Shown here piece by piece: positions 33,735 through 42,267 of a stretch of DNA of 64,000 nucleotides. The translations under genes and the position numbers were made by a program. The notes under the pieces were generated by a model. That model was not told where the DNA came from. It worked only from the letters and a program-made list of their open reading frames with translations, and did not search any database. Each line of letters starts with the position of its first letter. Positions within the stretch are counted from its first letter, which is position 1. The stretch comes from Acidobacteria bacterium UBA2994 (GTDB lineage Bacteria > Acidobacteriota > Vicinamibacteria > Vicinamibacterales > UBA8438), in NCBI GenBank assembly GCA_002346545.1, contig DEAA01000077.1, forward strand, positions 3,416 to 67,415, given 5' to 3'.

Positions 33735-36047
33735 CTACCGCAGCTGCATGTCAACCTGATCGAAATAGTCCCGCGCCACGAGCACCTCGCGTGCCTTGCT
33801 CCCGCTTCCTGGCGCCACGAGTCCGTCGGCCTCCATCATGTCGACCAGCCTGGCTGCGCGACTGAACCCGATGCGCAGCCGACGCTGGAGATAAGAGATC
33901 GATGCCTGGCCTGCGGCCACCACGAGGCGAGCCGCGTCGTCGTAGAGGTCATCCTTCTCGAACGCCGCCGCCCCCTCCGCCGGCTTCTCTTCCGCCGTGA
34001 TGGCACTGTCGTAGGCTGGTGCACCCTGTTTTCGCAGAAAGCCGCAGACCCGGGCCGTCTCCTGCTCAGAGATGTACGGGCCATGCACACGCACGACCCG
34101 TGAGGAGGCCGGCGGCAGATACAGCATGTCGCCCCGTCCCAGGAGTTGCTCTGCACCGTTGCTGTCGAGAATGGTCCGCGAGTCGACCTTCGACGACACC
34201 CGGAAGGCGATTCTGGACGGCAGATTTGCCTTGATCAGCCCGGTAATGACGTCGACCGACGGCCGCTGAGTCGCTAGGATCAGATGGATACCAACCGCCC
34301 GCGCCATCTGCGCAAGTCGGGCGATCGACTCCTCGACCTCGTGTCCGGCGATCATCATCAGGTCGGCTAGTTCGTCGATGGCCAGCACGATCGCGGGCAA
34401 CCGCCGCGGGGGCTCTTCGGCATTTGCCTCGTTGTTTGCCACGCGCTTGCGCTTGCGCTTCGAGCGCGCGGCTTCGTCCAGTTGACGATTGATGTTGCGG
34501 TTGTACTGCTCGAGATTACGCACTCCTTCGGCCGCGAGCAGCTTGTACCGCTCCTCCATCTCCCGCACCGCCCACCGTAGGGCGTTGGCCGCCAGCTTGG
34601 GCTCGACCACCACCGGGGTTAATAGATGCGGGATGTCCTCGTACATACCTAATTCGAGCCGCTTCGGGTCAATCATGATTAAACGCACATCGTCCGGCGT
34701 GGCCCGATAGAGGATGCTCGTGAGCATCGCATTCATCGCGACACTCTTGCCAGTCCCCGTCGATCCAGCGATCAGGAGGTGCGGCATCGTCGCCAGATCT
34801 CCCGCAATCGGTTCACCATGAATCGTTCGACCGAGCGCCAACGTCAACTTCGACGAAGACTCCCGATAGGGTCCGGCCTCGACCATCTGCCGGAGAGAGA
34901 TCTGCTCCCGCACCCGATTCGGAATTTGGATACCGACTGTCGATTTGCCAGGCAGCCGCTCGATCAAGACAGACTCGGCCTGCATCGCCAGGCATAGATC
35001 GTCGGCGAGCCCGGTGACTTTGCTGTACTTCACCCCGGCGTCCGGCTTGAACTCGAAGGTTGTGACGACAGGGCCCGGGTGAATCTGCACCACCGACCCC
35101 TCCACGGAGAACTCGCGGCACTTGTCCTCAAGCAGGCGCGCGTTGTCCATGAGCTCCCGCTCGTCGAACTTGTGCGCAGCCCGCGGCGGATCGAGCAGCG
35201 AAAGTGGCGGCAACGTGAAGGCCCCACCCTGGCGCCGCTCGGCCGGCGTCGCAGACGGCGGGTCTGGCAGCGGGAGTGGCACCGACTCGGGCGCCGTGAT
35301 GGAGGGCTCTGCCGGCCCGCGCTTCTCCCGTCGCTTCGGTGGCCGACGGGGCGGGGGTGTTGCTCCCTTTGCCAGGACTTCGGCGCGGGCTGATGACGCG
35401 CCGGTGCGATCCAGGTGCTTCTGCAGTACTTCGCGGCGCGCACGCGCCTTGCGCCGATCGGACCACCAGGCCCGAAACGACTCGCTCATCCTCGAGCCCC
35501 CGCGAGCCACGCGTGAGCCGGCCGACTGCGCCAATTGACCGAACGAGAGTTGGGTCGTCAGAACCAGCGAGAGGAAGAGCAGGGTTAGGATGAACAGGAT
35601 GGATCCCGTTCGATTGAGATACTCCGCTAGCAGACCCGCCAACCAGCTACCGACATAGCCGCCGGCAAGAAACGTTTGCCCGCCATCGAATCCGCCGACC
35701 GCTAGGCTGGCAAAGGTCGCCGCGCATCCAAGTGCGACCGCAAGACCGATCAACTTCGTGTACGCCGCGTCGATTGGCCGACACCAGAAGTAGTGCCACC
35801 CTAGCGTGCCCAACACGACCGGCAAAAGGAATGCAGGGAAGCCGACTAACTGGTAGGACAGCTCGGCCAGGAACGCCCCCACCCGCCCGGCAAAGTTCGC
35901 CGGCGGCTCCTGTCCCCCGGCACTGAAGAACCACACCGGGTCGGCGGCGTCGTAGCTGGCCAGCGCGATCACCCAGAACAGCGATGCCGCGAACAGCGCT
36001 ATTCCAACGAGCTCGCTGACGCGACGGGACAGTGTTGAAGCAGACAC
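33735..36047 (-). CDS. ftsK: DNA translocase FtsK/SpoIIIE
   Basis: 770 residues from a GTG start. The N-terminal 170 residues hold four membrane helices (for example VGIALFAASLFWVIALAS and SILFILTLLFLSLVLTT). A Pro-rich, charged linker (about 175-290) follows. The motor has Walker A IAGSTGTGKSVAMNAM near residue 427 and Walker B IVLAIDELADLMM. The C-terminal gamma winged helix is seen as LYDDAARLVVAAGQASISYLQRRL. FtsK pumps DNA and supports dimer resolution at the septum. It starts 3 nt after the RNase J stop, so both are probably co-transcribed. Confidence 0.95.
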   Translation of the reverse strand: MSASTLSRRVSELVGIALFAASLFWVIALASYDAADPVWFFSAGGQEPPANFAGRVGAFLAELSYQLVGFPAFLLPVVLGTLGWHYFWCRPIDAAYTKLIGLAVALGCAATFASLAVGGFDGGQTFLAGGYVGSWLAGLLAEYLNRTGSILFILTLLFLSLVLTTQLSFGQLAQSAGSRVARGGSRMSESFRAWWSDRRKARARREVLQKHLDRTGASSARAEVLAKGATPPPRRPPKRREKRGPAEPSITAPESVPLPLPDPPSATPAERRQGGAFTLPPLSLLDPPRAAHKFDERELMDNARLLEDKCREFSVEGSVVQIHPGPVVTTFEFKPDAGVKYSKVTGLADDLCLAMQAESVLIERLPGKSTVGIQIPNRVREQISLRQMVEAGPYRESSSKLTLALGRTIHGEPIAGDLATMPHLLIAGSTGTGKSVAMNAMLTSILYRATPDDVRLIMIDPKRLELGMYEDIPHLLTPVVVEPKLAANALRWAVREMEERYKLLAAEGVRNLEQYNRNINRQLDEAARSKRKRKRVANNEANAEEPPRRLPAIVLAIDELADLMMIAGHEVEESIARLAQMARAVGIHLILATQRPSVDVITGLIKANLPSRIAFRVSSKVDSRTILDSNGAEQLLGRGDMLYLPPASSRVVRVHGPYISEQETARVCGFLRKQGAPAYDSAITAEEKPAEGAAAFEKDDLYDDAARLVVAAGQASISYLQRRLRIGFSRAARLVDMMEADGLVAPGSGSKAREVLVARDYFDQVDMQLR

Positions 36048-36050
36048 AGC

Positions 36051-37730
36051 TCAGGTCTCCATGATGACCGGCAACACCAGCGGCCGCCGACCCACCCGTT
36101 TACGAAACTCACGTTGCACCTCGATGCGCACCCTTTCGGTCAGGAGTCCTTGGTCCGACCGTTCGTCCGGCGCAGCACTGTCTATCGCCTCCGTGACCAA
36201 CGACGGCACGGCCTCAAGGAGGGAATCGGTCTGGGCGTCGACCACGACGCCACGGGTCATTACCTCCGGCGTTCCCTCAACGCGCCCTTCCTGCAAATTC
36301 AACGCAATGACCGGCACCACTACGCCGTCTGTCGCTAGACGACGCCGCTGGCGCAAGACCTCCTCTTCGACCTCGCCCGAACGCGTCCTGTCGATGAGCA
36401 CTCGACCGGTCGGCAAACGACCGTCGAGACCGCCGGTCCCCGGCGCGAGTCGGATCACGTCACCGTTTTCGGCGAGCAGTACTGTGGTTCGCCCTCCAGT
36501 CACCCGGGCCGCCACGCGCGCATGCTCCGCCAGGTAGCGATACTCCCCGTGTATCGGAACAAAATACCGTGGCCTTACCAGCGAGAGCATCAGCTTTAGC
36601 TCTTCGGCGCTCCCATGTCCGGAGACATGCACCCTCTTGCGGTCTTCGTCGATCACCTGGGCGCCACGCCGCGTGAGGTGGTCCATCACCCGGCCGATCG
36701 CACGTCGGTTGCCTGGAATCTTTCGCGCTGAAAAGACGACCACGTCGCCGGACTCGACCGTAACCGAGCGATGGTCGCCACCCGCGATCCGCGACAGGGC
36801 CGCCATCGGCTCTCCCTGTGAGCCGGTGGCCACACACACCACCCGCTCCGCCGGGTACTCTGGCACATCGACATCACGAACCTGCAGCCCGACCGGGAGC
36901 TGCAAGTGGCCCAGTTCTTCGGCGATGGTCGCGTTTTGCACAACACTGCGTCCAACGAACGCGAGTTTCCGGCCGAACTGCTGGGCAAGATCGCCAATCA
37001 GCTGTATCCGGTGGAGGCTGGACGAGAAGGCGGTGACGACCAGCTTCCCGCGGGCACTCCCGAAAATCTCCTCCAACCCAGGCACCACGTCGCGCTCCGA
37101 GCCGGTGAATCCAGGTCGATCAATGTTCGTACTGTCGCCGAACAACGCCAGTACCCCGTCGCGCCCCAACTCGGCGAAACGGTGCGCGTCAAGGATCTCG
37201 CCATCGAGAGGGGTCTGATCGAACTTGAAGTCGCCCGTATGCACGATGACGCCTGCCGGTGTGTGGATTGCCACCGCCACACAGTCCGGCAGGCTGTGGG
37301 TGACCCGGATGAACTCGATCGTCACCTCGCCGACCCGCGCCTCTCCGCCGGCAGGCAGCGGAGTCAGACGCTCGGTTGGATCCAGCCCGTGCTCGCGCAG
37401 CGTCGGCGTCACGAGCGCCAAGGTCAGCGGCGTGCCGTAGACTGGGCCCTCGATCGACGACCAGAGATACGGGAGCGCCCCGATATGATCCTCATGCCCA
37501 TGGGTCAGCACCACGGCCGACAGTCGCCCGATCCGTTCCTGCAGCGCCGCCAGATCCGGGATCACCAAGTCGACCCCGAGCAGCTCTGGACCGGGAAACA
37601 TGGCGCCGGCGTCCACGAGGATCGCAGTCTCGTCCCAAACGACGAGCAGCATGTTCATGCCGAACTCGCCGAGACCACCCAACGGGATCGCTTCAAGCGT
37701 CCGCCCCGTGGGCGAAGCCCGCTCAGCCAT
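36051..37730 (-). CDS. rnj: Ribonuclease J
   Basis: 559 residues, metallo-beta-lactamase/beta-CASP RNase acting in mRNA decay and maturation. The sequence shows LGGLGEFGMNMLL at the N-terminus, the metal motif LTHGHEDHIGALP (His77, His79, Asp81, His82), HTGDFKFD, FGDSTNID and the beta-CASP part VATGSQGEPMAAL, SARKIPGNRRAI and HVSGHGS. The C-terminal dimerisation domain ends with RVGRRPLVLPVIMET. The start is uncertain: ATG 37730 is chosen because it lies just before the conserved fold, with ATG 37739 and GTG 37754 as alternatives. Confidence 0.95.
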   Translation of the reverse strand: MAERASPTGRTLEAIPLGGLGEFGMNMLLVVWDETAILVDAGAMFPGPELLGVDLVIPDLAALQERIGRLSAVVLTHGHEDHIGALPYLWSSIEGPVYGTPLTLALVTPTLREHGLDPTERLTPLPAGGEARVGEVTIEFIRVTHSLPDCVAVAIHTPAGVIVHTGDFKFDQTPLDGEILDAHRFAELGRDGVLALFGDSTNIDRPGFTGSERDVVPGLEEIFGSARGKLVVTAFSSSLHRIQLIGDLAQQFGRKLAFVGRSVVQNATIAEELGHLQLPVGLQVRDVDVPEYPAERVVCVATGSQGEPMAALSRIAGGDHRSVTVESGDVVVFSARKIPGNRRAIGRVMDHLTRRGAQVIDEDRKRVHVSGHGSAEELKLMLSLVRPRYFVPIHGEYRYLAEHARVAARVTGGRTTVLLAENGDVIRLAPGTGGLDGRLPTGRVLIDRTRSGEVEEEVLRQRRRLATDGVVVPVIALNLQEGRVEGTPEVMTRGVVVDAQTDSLLEAVPSLVTEAIDSAAPDERSDQGLLTERVRIEVQREFRKRVGRRPLVLPVIMET

Positions 37731-37885
37731 GGACACCATCCGGTGTAGGCACACTCCTAGGTCGTACGCACTATGGATGGCCGCGGCGGGCCACGTTCAG
37801 AGGGCCCGCCCGGCGCTCGTCGGGGAGACCGACGACACCGATCCGACGGTGTCAGGCGCCTGGGTGCACCTGAAGGGTAGGGACA

Positions 37886-37902
37886 GACGCCTATCAGGCG
37901 TC
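37886..37902. other. 6-bp inverted repeat upstream of the RNase J gene
   Basis: GACGCC, five bases, GGCGTC, in the 232-bp gap between the ksgA stop and the RNase J start. No T-run follows on either strand. It could be a 3' hairpin of ksgA or a control site in the RNase J leader; RNase J and RNase E leaders are often autoregulated. Confidence 0.3.
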
Positions 37903-37962
37903 GTCAAGGCCAACTGTAGCACAGTGCTGGGCATTCGGGCGCCCACAGGAAAGCACTCACAC

Positions 37963-38811
37963 CTAACGACGCTCGGCTCCTATCGCATCTGCCAACCTGG
38001 ACAGTGACCTCAAATCCAGGGTTTCAGCCCTGACATCCGCCTCCAGCCTTGCCGCCTCCAGCAGCCTCCGTGGTGCCACGTCGGTTAGAGAGGCGGCGAA
38101 GGGTCGAAGGGCATTCGCCAAGGTCTTCCGTCGTTGGGAGAAGAGCGCTCTAACCATATCGCTGAACAGACCGAGATCTGCGATCTCGACCGGTGGCGGA
38201 CGAAAGCTAAGCCGAACAAGCGCTGAATCGACCCGTGGCGGAGGGCGGAACGCGCCGGGAGGTAACCGCAGCACCACGCTCGCGTCTGCTGATAGCTCGC
38301 ACAGGATGGCGAGCGGGCCATAGGCGCGGGTTCCGGGACGACCGGCCACGCGCTCTGCCACCTCCCGCTGCAACATGAGCGTGGCGTCGGAGAATCGCCC
38401 GCACGCCCGTTGCAGTTCGAGAAGGCGGAACAATATCGGCGACGAAAGGCTATATGGCAGATTGCCCGCGACACGCATAGATTCGCCTGAACCCGACACC
38501 GATTCGAGGAGGGCCAGGACATCTTCGTCGAGCACGTTTCCGGTGACCACCGTGACTCCGACGCCAGCCGCCTGTCGGAGATCACCCGCCAGATCGCGAT
38601 CGATCTCGATAGCGACCACCCGGCTTCCCGCGGCGGCTAGCGGGGTAGTGAGCTGACCCCTCCCGGGACCTATCTCCAGAAATAATTCCCCCGGGCGAGG
38701 GCCAATGGCAGCCACCACCTTCCGGACCCAGTTGGGCTCGAGGAAATGCTGCCCGAAACGTTTCCTGACCGGCCGACGATGGCCCGCTCCCGGTCCGAGT
38801 TCAGCCGTCAC
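37963..38811 (-). CDS. ksgA: 16S rRNA dimethyladenosine transferase
   Basis: 282 residues. It dimethylates A1518 and A1519 of 16S rRNA late in 30S assembly. Motifs are RKRFGQHFLEPNWV, the SAM loop LEIGPGRGQLTTPL, the acidic loop AIEIDRDLA, and the catalytic NLPYSLSSPIL. The C-terminal helical domain follows. The start overlaps the upstream zincin gene by 11 nt. Confidence 0.95.
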   Translation of the reverse strand: MTAELGPGAGHRRPVRKRFGQHFLEPNWVRKVVAAIGPRPGELFLEIGPGRGQLTTPLAAAGSRVVAIEIDRDLAGDLRQAAGVGVTVVTGNVLDEDVLALLESVSGSGESMRVAGNLPYSLSSPILFRLLELQRACGRFSDATLMLQREVAERVAGRPGTRAYGPLAILCELSADASVVLRLPPGAFRPPPRVDSALVRLSFRPPPVEIADLGLFSDMVRALFSQRRKTLANALRPFAASLTDVAPRRLLEAARLEADVRAETLDLRSLSRLADAIGAERR

Positions 38812-39193
38812 GAGCCCCTCGCCAATATCGTTCCTCGATCTTCTCGATCTCCTCTTCGCTCAGGCCGAAATAGTGCCCGAATTCGTGGATTAGAGTTTCA
38901 CCGATGGCGACAGCTACGTCGTCTTCGGTCCCGCTGTCGGCTTCCATCGGAAGCTGAAACAGCGTGACCCGGTCGGGCAACGTGTTCCCGTGCGCCCAAT
39001 CCCGCTCCGGCAATGGCACGCCCTCGTAGAGCCCGAACAGTGTGTCGGGTGGCTCGAGACCCATAAGCTCGAGTAGTTCGAGTGTCGGCTCATCCTCGAC
39101 CACCACCGCGACGTTCTTGATCTCGGTGCGGAAGGCGTCTGGCAAGCGGTCTATCGCCCGGCTCACAAGTTCCTCGAACCTTGCACGTGTCAC
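38801..39193 (-). CDS. Minimal zinc metallopeptidase family protein (DUF1025-like)
   Basis: 130 residues from a GTG start that overlaps the nth stop (GTGA). It has one zincin motif, TLIHEFGHYFGLSEEE (His103, Glu104, His107, then Gly and the third-ligand region). This is the compact fold of the minimal MMP-like proteins, often of unknown substrate. Upstream codons in the same frame belong to nth. Features such as VVVEDEPTLELLELMG and TLFGLYEGVPLPER are shared by the family. Peptidase activity has not been shown for most members. Confidence 0.85.
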   Translation of the reverse strand: MTRARFEELVSRAIDRLPDAFRTEIKNVAVVVEDEPTLELLELMGLEPPDTLFGLYEGVPLPERDWAHGNTLPDRVTLFQLPMEADSGTEDDVAVAIGETLIHEFGHYFGLSEEEIEKIEERYWRGARDG

Positions 39194-39891
39194 CGCGGGT
39201 GCCTGTAGCTGCGAGCGGGCCGCACCTCGCCACCCTCGACGAAAAATCGGCAGTCGTCCCGCACCCGGCACCGGTCACATAGCGGCTTCGGTTTGCACAC
39301 CCGGCGTCCGTGCAGGATGAGGGTGTCGGATGATCGTGTCCACCGCGCATGAGGTAACTTCTCGCTGAGTTGCCGCTCGACGACGACGGGATTCTTCGAG
39401 CGCGCGATGCCGAGGCGGTTCGCAACGCGGAGCACGTGACGGTCGACGGGCAATCCGGGCACCCCGAGGGCATGCCCCAGCACCACGTTCGCGGTCTTGC
39501 GTCCGACGCCAGGAAGCGCAACAAGCGCTTCCCGCTCGGCCGGCACTTCGCCGCCATGGTGGGCCACAAGCCCACGGGCCATCCCTGCGAGGGAACGCGC
39601 CTTAGAGCGGAAGAATCCGGTCGGCTTAATTTGCGGCGCTAGCTCCTCGGGCGTTGCCTCGGCTAGCGCCGCGGGGTCTGGATAGCGAGCAAAGAGCGCA
39701 GGGGTCACCTCGTTGACCCGCTCGTCGGTGCACTGAGCGGAGAGGATCGTCGCCGCGAGCAGCTCGTATGCGTTCGTGTAGTGGAGCTCGGTGTCCGCAT
39801 CCGGATGCTGGGTCTCAAGCCGTCGAAGGATGCGGCGCGTGGCCGTGCGGTCGTGATTCGGGGTGGCAACGGGAGCGGCTTCCCTCGGCAT
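39190..39891 (-). CDS. nth: Endonuclease III (DNA glycosylase/AP lyase)
   Basis: 233 residues. It removes oxidised pyrimidines in base-excision repair. The helix-hairpin-helix is LPGVGRKTANVVLGH with catalytic Lys132, and Asp150 lies in PVDRHVLRV. The C-terminal iron-sulfur loop has Cys199, 205, 208 and 214, that is C-x5-C-x2-C-x5-C, one residue shorter in the first gap than the classical C-x6-C-x2-C-x5-C. TAGCAT ends six bases before the ATG, so a leaderless message is likely. Its stop overlaps the zincin start. Confidence 0.94.
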   Translation of the reverse strand: MPREAAPVATPNHDRTATRRILRRLETQHPDADTELHYTNAYELLAATILSAQCTDERVNEVTPALFARYPDPAALAEATPEELAPQIKPTGFFRSKARSLAGMARGLVAHHGGEVPAEREALVALPGVGRKTANVVLGHALGVPGLPVDRHVLRVANRLGIARSKNPVVVERQLSEKLPHARWTRSSDTLILHGRRVCKPKPLCDRCRVRDDCRFFVEGGEVRPARSYRHPR

Positions 39892-39897
39892 GCTGTC

Positions 39898-39903
39898 ATG
39901 CTA
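39898..39903 (-). promoter_or_regulatory. Extended -10 element TGGTAGCAT, 6 nt before the nth start
   Basis: Minus-strand TAGCAT with TGG directly before it (TGn extension) and exactly six bases to ATG 39891; predicted leaderless promoter for nth-zincin-ksgA. Confidence 0.6.
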
Positions 39904-39935
39904 CCAGCCTCCGCGTGCACTATCCCACGCAGCAG

Positions 39936-40250
39936 TCAGTGCACGTCCTTGCCCCACTCTCCCTGGCCCGGCCCTCCCTCGGTACAGGCGCGGAGGTGCT
40001 CCTGCAGGGCGTTAATCAGGTTCGGCACGAACGCCATCGGAACGACCACGCGCTGACGCACCGGGGCCTTGAGCACCCGCTGTTCGCCTGCCTCACGTAC
40101 CACCTGCTCAGTAGGGGGTAGCACCTCGCAGAAAGTCAAAGTGAAATCGAAGGGGGTATGGGAGATCGCGCAGAAGTTTGAATAGGTTCTCCTAACGGAT
40201 GACGACTCGTCGGGAACAATGGTGAAGTTGATCTGCTGTCGCTCGCTCAT
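39936..40250 (-). CDS. DUF3467 family protein
   Basis: 104 residues. The pattern MSERQQINFTIVPDE, then YSNFCAISHTPFDFTLTFCE, and a late VPMAFVPNLINALQEHL matches the small DUF3467 proteins. These have a beta sheet followed by a helix and unknown function. The frame extends 33 codons further from a TTG, but the ATG at 40250 gives the family N-terminus and has AAAGG upstream. Between it and lexA lie 158 bp. Confidence 0.8.
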   Translation of the reverse strand: MSERQQINFTIVPDESSSVRRTYSNFCAISHTPFDFTLTFCEVLPPTEQVVREAGEQRVLKAPVRQRVVVPMAFVPNLINALQEHLRACTEGGPGQGEWGKDVH

Positions 40251-40408
40251 CGGTAGTGACCTTTGTCTGGTATGAGGCACGGTCGCCGGCGCTCCGCCGA
40301 CGCTGGATATGGTATCCGCAGGCGGGGGTGCAGTTTCGCTGGTATTCAACGCACCGCTAAGCAGCCCTGTATATAGGACTGCGATCTGGAACCACGCTCA
40401 TAGTGGTA

Positions 40409-41014
40409 CTAGTACCGACGCATCACGCCTACGACGACACCCTGCACCTGCACAGTGTCGGCAGGAACGACGATCGGCTGGAGCCGCTCATTGGCCGGCT
40501 GCAACCGTACGTGCCCCTTCTCCCGATAGAACTTCTTGAGCGTCACGTCGGTCCTATCCAGAAGGGCGATCACCATCTCGCCGTTGTGGGCGGTCTGTCG
40601 ATCTTCAACGACCACGAGATCGCCATCCCGGATCTGCTCATCAATCATCGAGTCGCCACGCACACGCAGCGCGTAGGTGTCTCGTGTTCCGGCGAGATCC
40701 TCTGGCACAGAGACGGTCTCGGCGCTCACGACCGCCTCGATCGGAGCCCCGGCCGCCACATAGCCCAACAGTGGCAGGTCAAGCGCGCGTGCCCCCATCA
40801 CGCCCGGCACCAGCTCCACCGAGCGGCTGCGGTTCCAGGCGCGCCGGATGAATCCTTTGTCCTGAAGATTTGTCAGATGCTTGTGGACTGTCGCGAGCGA
40901 GGAGAGGCCGAAGCGACGGCCGATCTCCTCTAGGCTCGGGGCGTATCCCCGCTCGTCTATGAACTCGTGAAGGTAGTCCAGGATCTCGCGCTGACGCTTG
41001 GTTAGTGGCTGCAT
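40409..41014 (-). CDS. lexA: SOS repressor LexA
   Basis: 201 residues. The N-terminal winged helix (RQREILDYLHEFIDERGYAPS; LSSLATVHKHLTNLQDKG) binds operators. The linker carries the self-cleavage site Ala88-Gly89 in VAAGAP. The S24 domain has Ser122 in RGDSMIDEQI and Lys160 in DVTLKKFYRE. A full promoter with an operator-like direct repeat lies upstream at 41073-41101, so autoregulation is likely. GGTACTAGTACC overlaps the stop codon. Confidence 0.96.
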   Translation of the reverse strand: MQPLTKRQREILDYLHEFIDERGYAPSLEEIGRRFGLSSLATVHKHLTNLQDKGFIRRAWNRSRSVELVPGVMGARALDLPLLGYVAAGAPIEAVVSAETVSVPEDLAGTRDTYALRVRGDSMIDEQIRDGDLVVVEDRQTAHNGEMVIALLDRTDVTLKKFYREKGHVRLQPANERLQPIVVPADTVQVQGVVVGVMRRY

Positions 41015-41072
41015 CCGATCCTCGAGGGTAAGGCCCGCCCGCTAGTGGCACGGCAGAACATTCGTCGCGGAG

Positions 41073-41101
41073 ATAATACGCAAACAAAAAGCGAACATCA
41101 A
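41073..41101 (-). promoter_or_regulatory. lexA promoter with GTTC-N7-GTTT direct repeat in the spacer
   Basis: On the minus strand: -35 TTGATG (41096-41101), a 17-bp spacer, -10 TATTAT (41073-41078). Inside, GTTC (41093-41096) and GTTT (41082-41085) are seven bases apart, like the GTTC-N7-GTTC direct repeat known as the alphaproteobacterial LexA box. Two more GAAC words lie nearby on the plus strand. Binding by this LexA is an inference. Confidence 0.55.
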
Positions 41102-41117
41102 ATTGAACCCAACCAGA

Positions 41118-41123
41118 TACCAT
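41118..41123 (+). promoter_or_regulatory. -10 element TACCAT, 7 nt before ATG 41131
   Basis: Near-leaderless promoter for the sugar kinase gene, divergent from lexA; 22 bp separate it from the LexA-box-like repeat. Confidence 0.45.
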
Positions 41124-41130
41124 TCGCCGG

Positions 41131-42081
41131 ATGCCGCGCCTCACACTGAACCCGCTTCCCGTCGCTGCCGGTCGGGTCGATGCGGTGGGATTCGGGCTAA
41201 ACACGGTCGACCTGCTAGCGGTCGTAGGCGCCTATCCTGCGCCCGACACCAAGCAACCGCTGCAAGAACTGGTGGAACGGCCGGGCGGACAGGCAGCGAC
41301 GGCGATAACCGCATGTGCGCGCCTCGGCTGGCGCGCACGTTACGTTGGACGCTTCGGCAACGACAGGCATGCCACGCTCGCCCGCACCACGCTCCAAGCC
41401 GACGGTGTCGACCTGGATGGTTGCGAGGTCCTCGAAGTACCCCATCCGATCTCGCTGATTCTGGTCGACGACAAGGGCCGGCGGACAGTCCTCTGGCAGC
41501 GCGCGCCCGCCCTCAACTTCACGCCAGAGGAGGTTGATGCAGCATCGGTCACCTCGGGCCGCGTCCTGCTGGTCGACTGTCACCAGACCGCCGCGGCAAC
41601 CCGCGCAGCAGCTCTGGCTCGCAGCTTCGGGATCCCAACAGTGGTGGATGCCGAAAAGGTCCGCCCAGGGATCGAGGGCCTGCTCGCGCACATCGACGTA
41701 ATCATCACCGCGCACACCTTTCCGGAGGCGTACACCGGTGCGTCGGGTCTTGGCGCCGCCCTCGAGAAACTGGCTGACCGTTTTCGCCCCACGCTGGTCT
41801 GCGCGACCCTGGGCGACGAGGGAAGCCTCTGCCTTGTCCAGGGACAGGAGCTCCGAACTCCCGGATTCAAGGTGCCAGTCGTCGACTCCACCGGAGCCGG
41901 CGATGCCTTTCGAGGTGGCTTCATCGCCGGTTGGCTCGCGGCGGGGGACCATGCCCCGGTCGAGCGGATCCTTACCTACGCGAATGCAGTTGCGGCCCTA
42001 AAGTGCCGAGCCCTTGGAGCCCGAACCGCGCTCCCTTCGAGAGCTGTGGTCGAAAGCCTCTTAAACGAGACCGGCCGATAA
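41131..42081 (+). CDS. PfkB-family sugar kinase
   Basis: 316 residues, ribokinase fold. The N-terminal signature region is RPGGQAATAITACARLGW, and the C-terminal PfkB signature DSTGAGDAFRGGFIAGWL carries the catalytic Asp (in GAGD). Relatives phosphorylate ribose, fructose 1-phosphate, tagatose, KDG or nucleosides; the substrate cannot be chosen here. The start is close to a TACCAT -10 element. The next gene begins 186 nt after its stop with its own promoter. Confidence 0.88.
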   Translation: MPRLTLNPLPVAAGRVDAVGFGLNTVDLLAVVGAYPAPDTKQPLQELVERPGGQAATAITACARLGWRARYVGRFGNDRHATLARTTLQADGVDLDGCEVLEVPHPISLILVDDKGRRTVLWQRAPALNFTPEEVDAASVTSGRVLLVDCHQTAAATRAAALARSFGIPTVVDAEKVRPGIEGLLAHIDVIITAHTFPEAYTGASGLGAALEKLADRFRPTLVCATLGDEGSLCLVQGQELRTPGFKVPVVDSTGAGDAFRGGFIAGWLAAGDHAPVERILTYANAVAALKCRALGARTALPSRAVVESLLNETGR

Positions 42082-42230
42082 TTGACTTCCCTCCAGCTGA
42101 TCCCGCGTCGCTTCTTCGGGCGACGCGTCGAACGTCGCAAGCTCGACTTCGTGATGCCGGCGCGCAGCAGCGACGGCGAGAAGGGCACCGGTTGGCCGCG
42201 TTCGTCGATCCTCGACGTCGCGCTCGTTCT

Positions 42231-42261
42231 AACCAGTGCTGGTTCACGGCTACCGTATACT
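42231..42261 (+). promoter_or_regulatory. Leaderless promoter with AACCAG-TG-CTGGTT dyad
   Basis: A 14-bp dyad (AACCAG, two bases, CTGGTT) at 42231-42244 covers the -35 region; TATACT follows at 42256-42261, exactly six bases before ATG 42268. The dyad is placed where a repressor would block RNA polymerase. Confidence 0.5.
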
Positions 42262-42267
42262 AGAGAC

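Noticed and set aside
40405..40416. Perfect 12-bp palindrome GGTACTAGTACC over the lexA stop codon
   Set aside because: It is at the 3' end of lexA, away from its promoter, and no related copy was seen in the window. Chance or a 3' signal is as likely as an operator.
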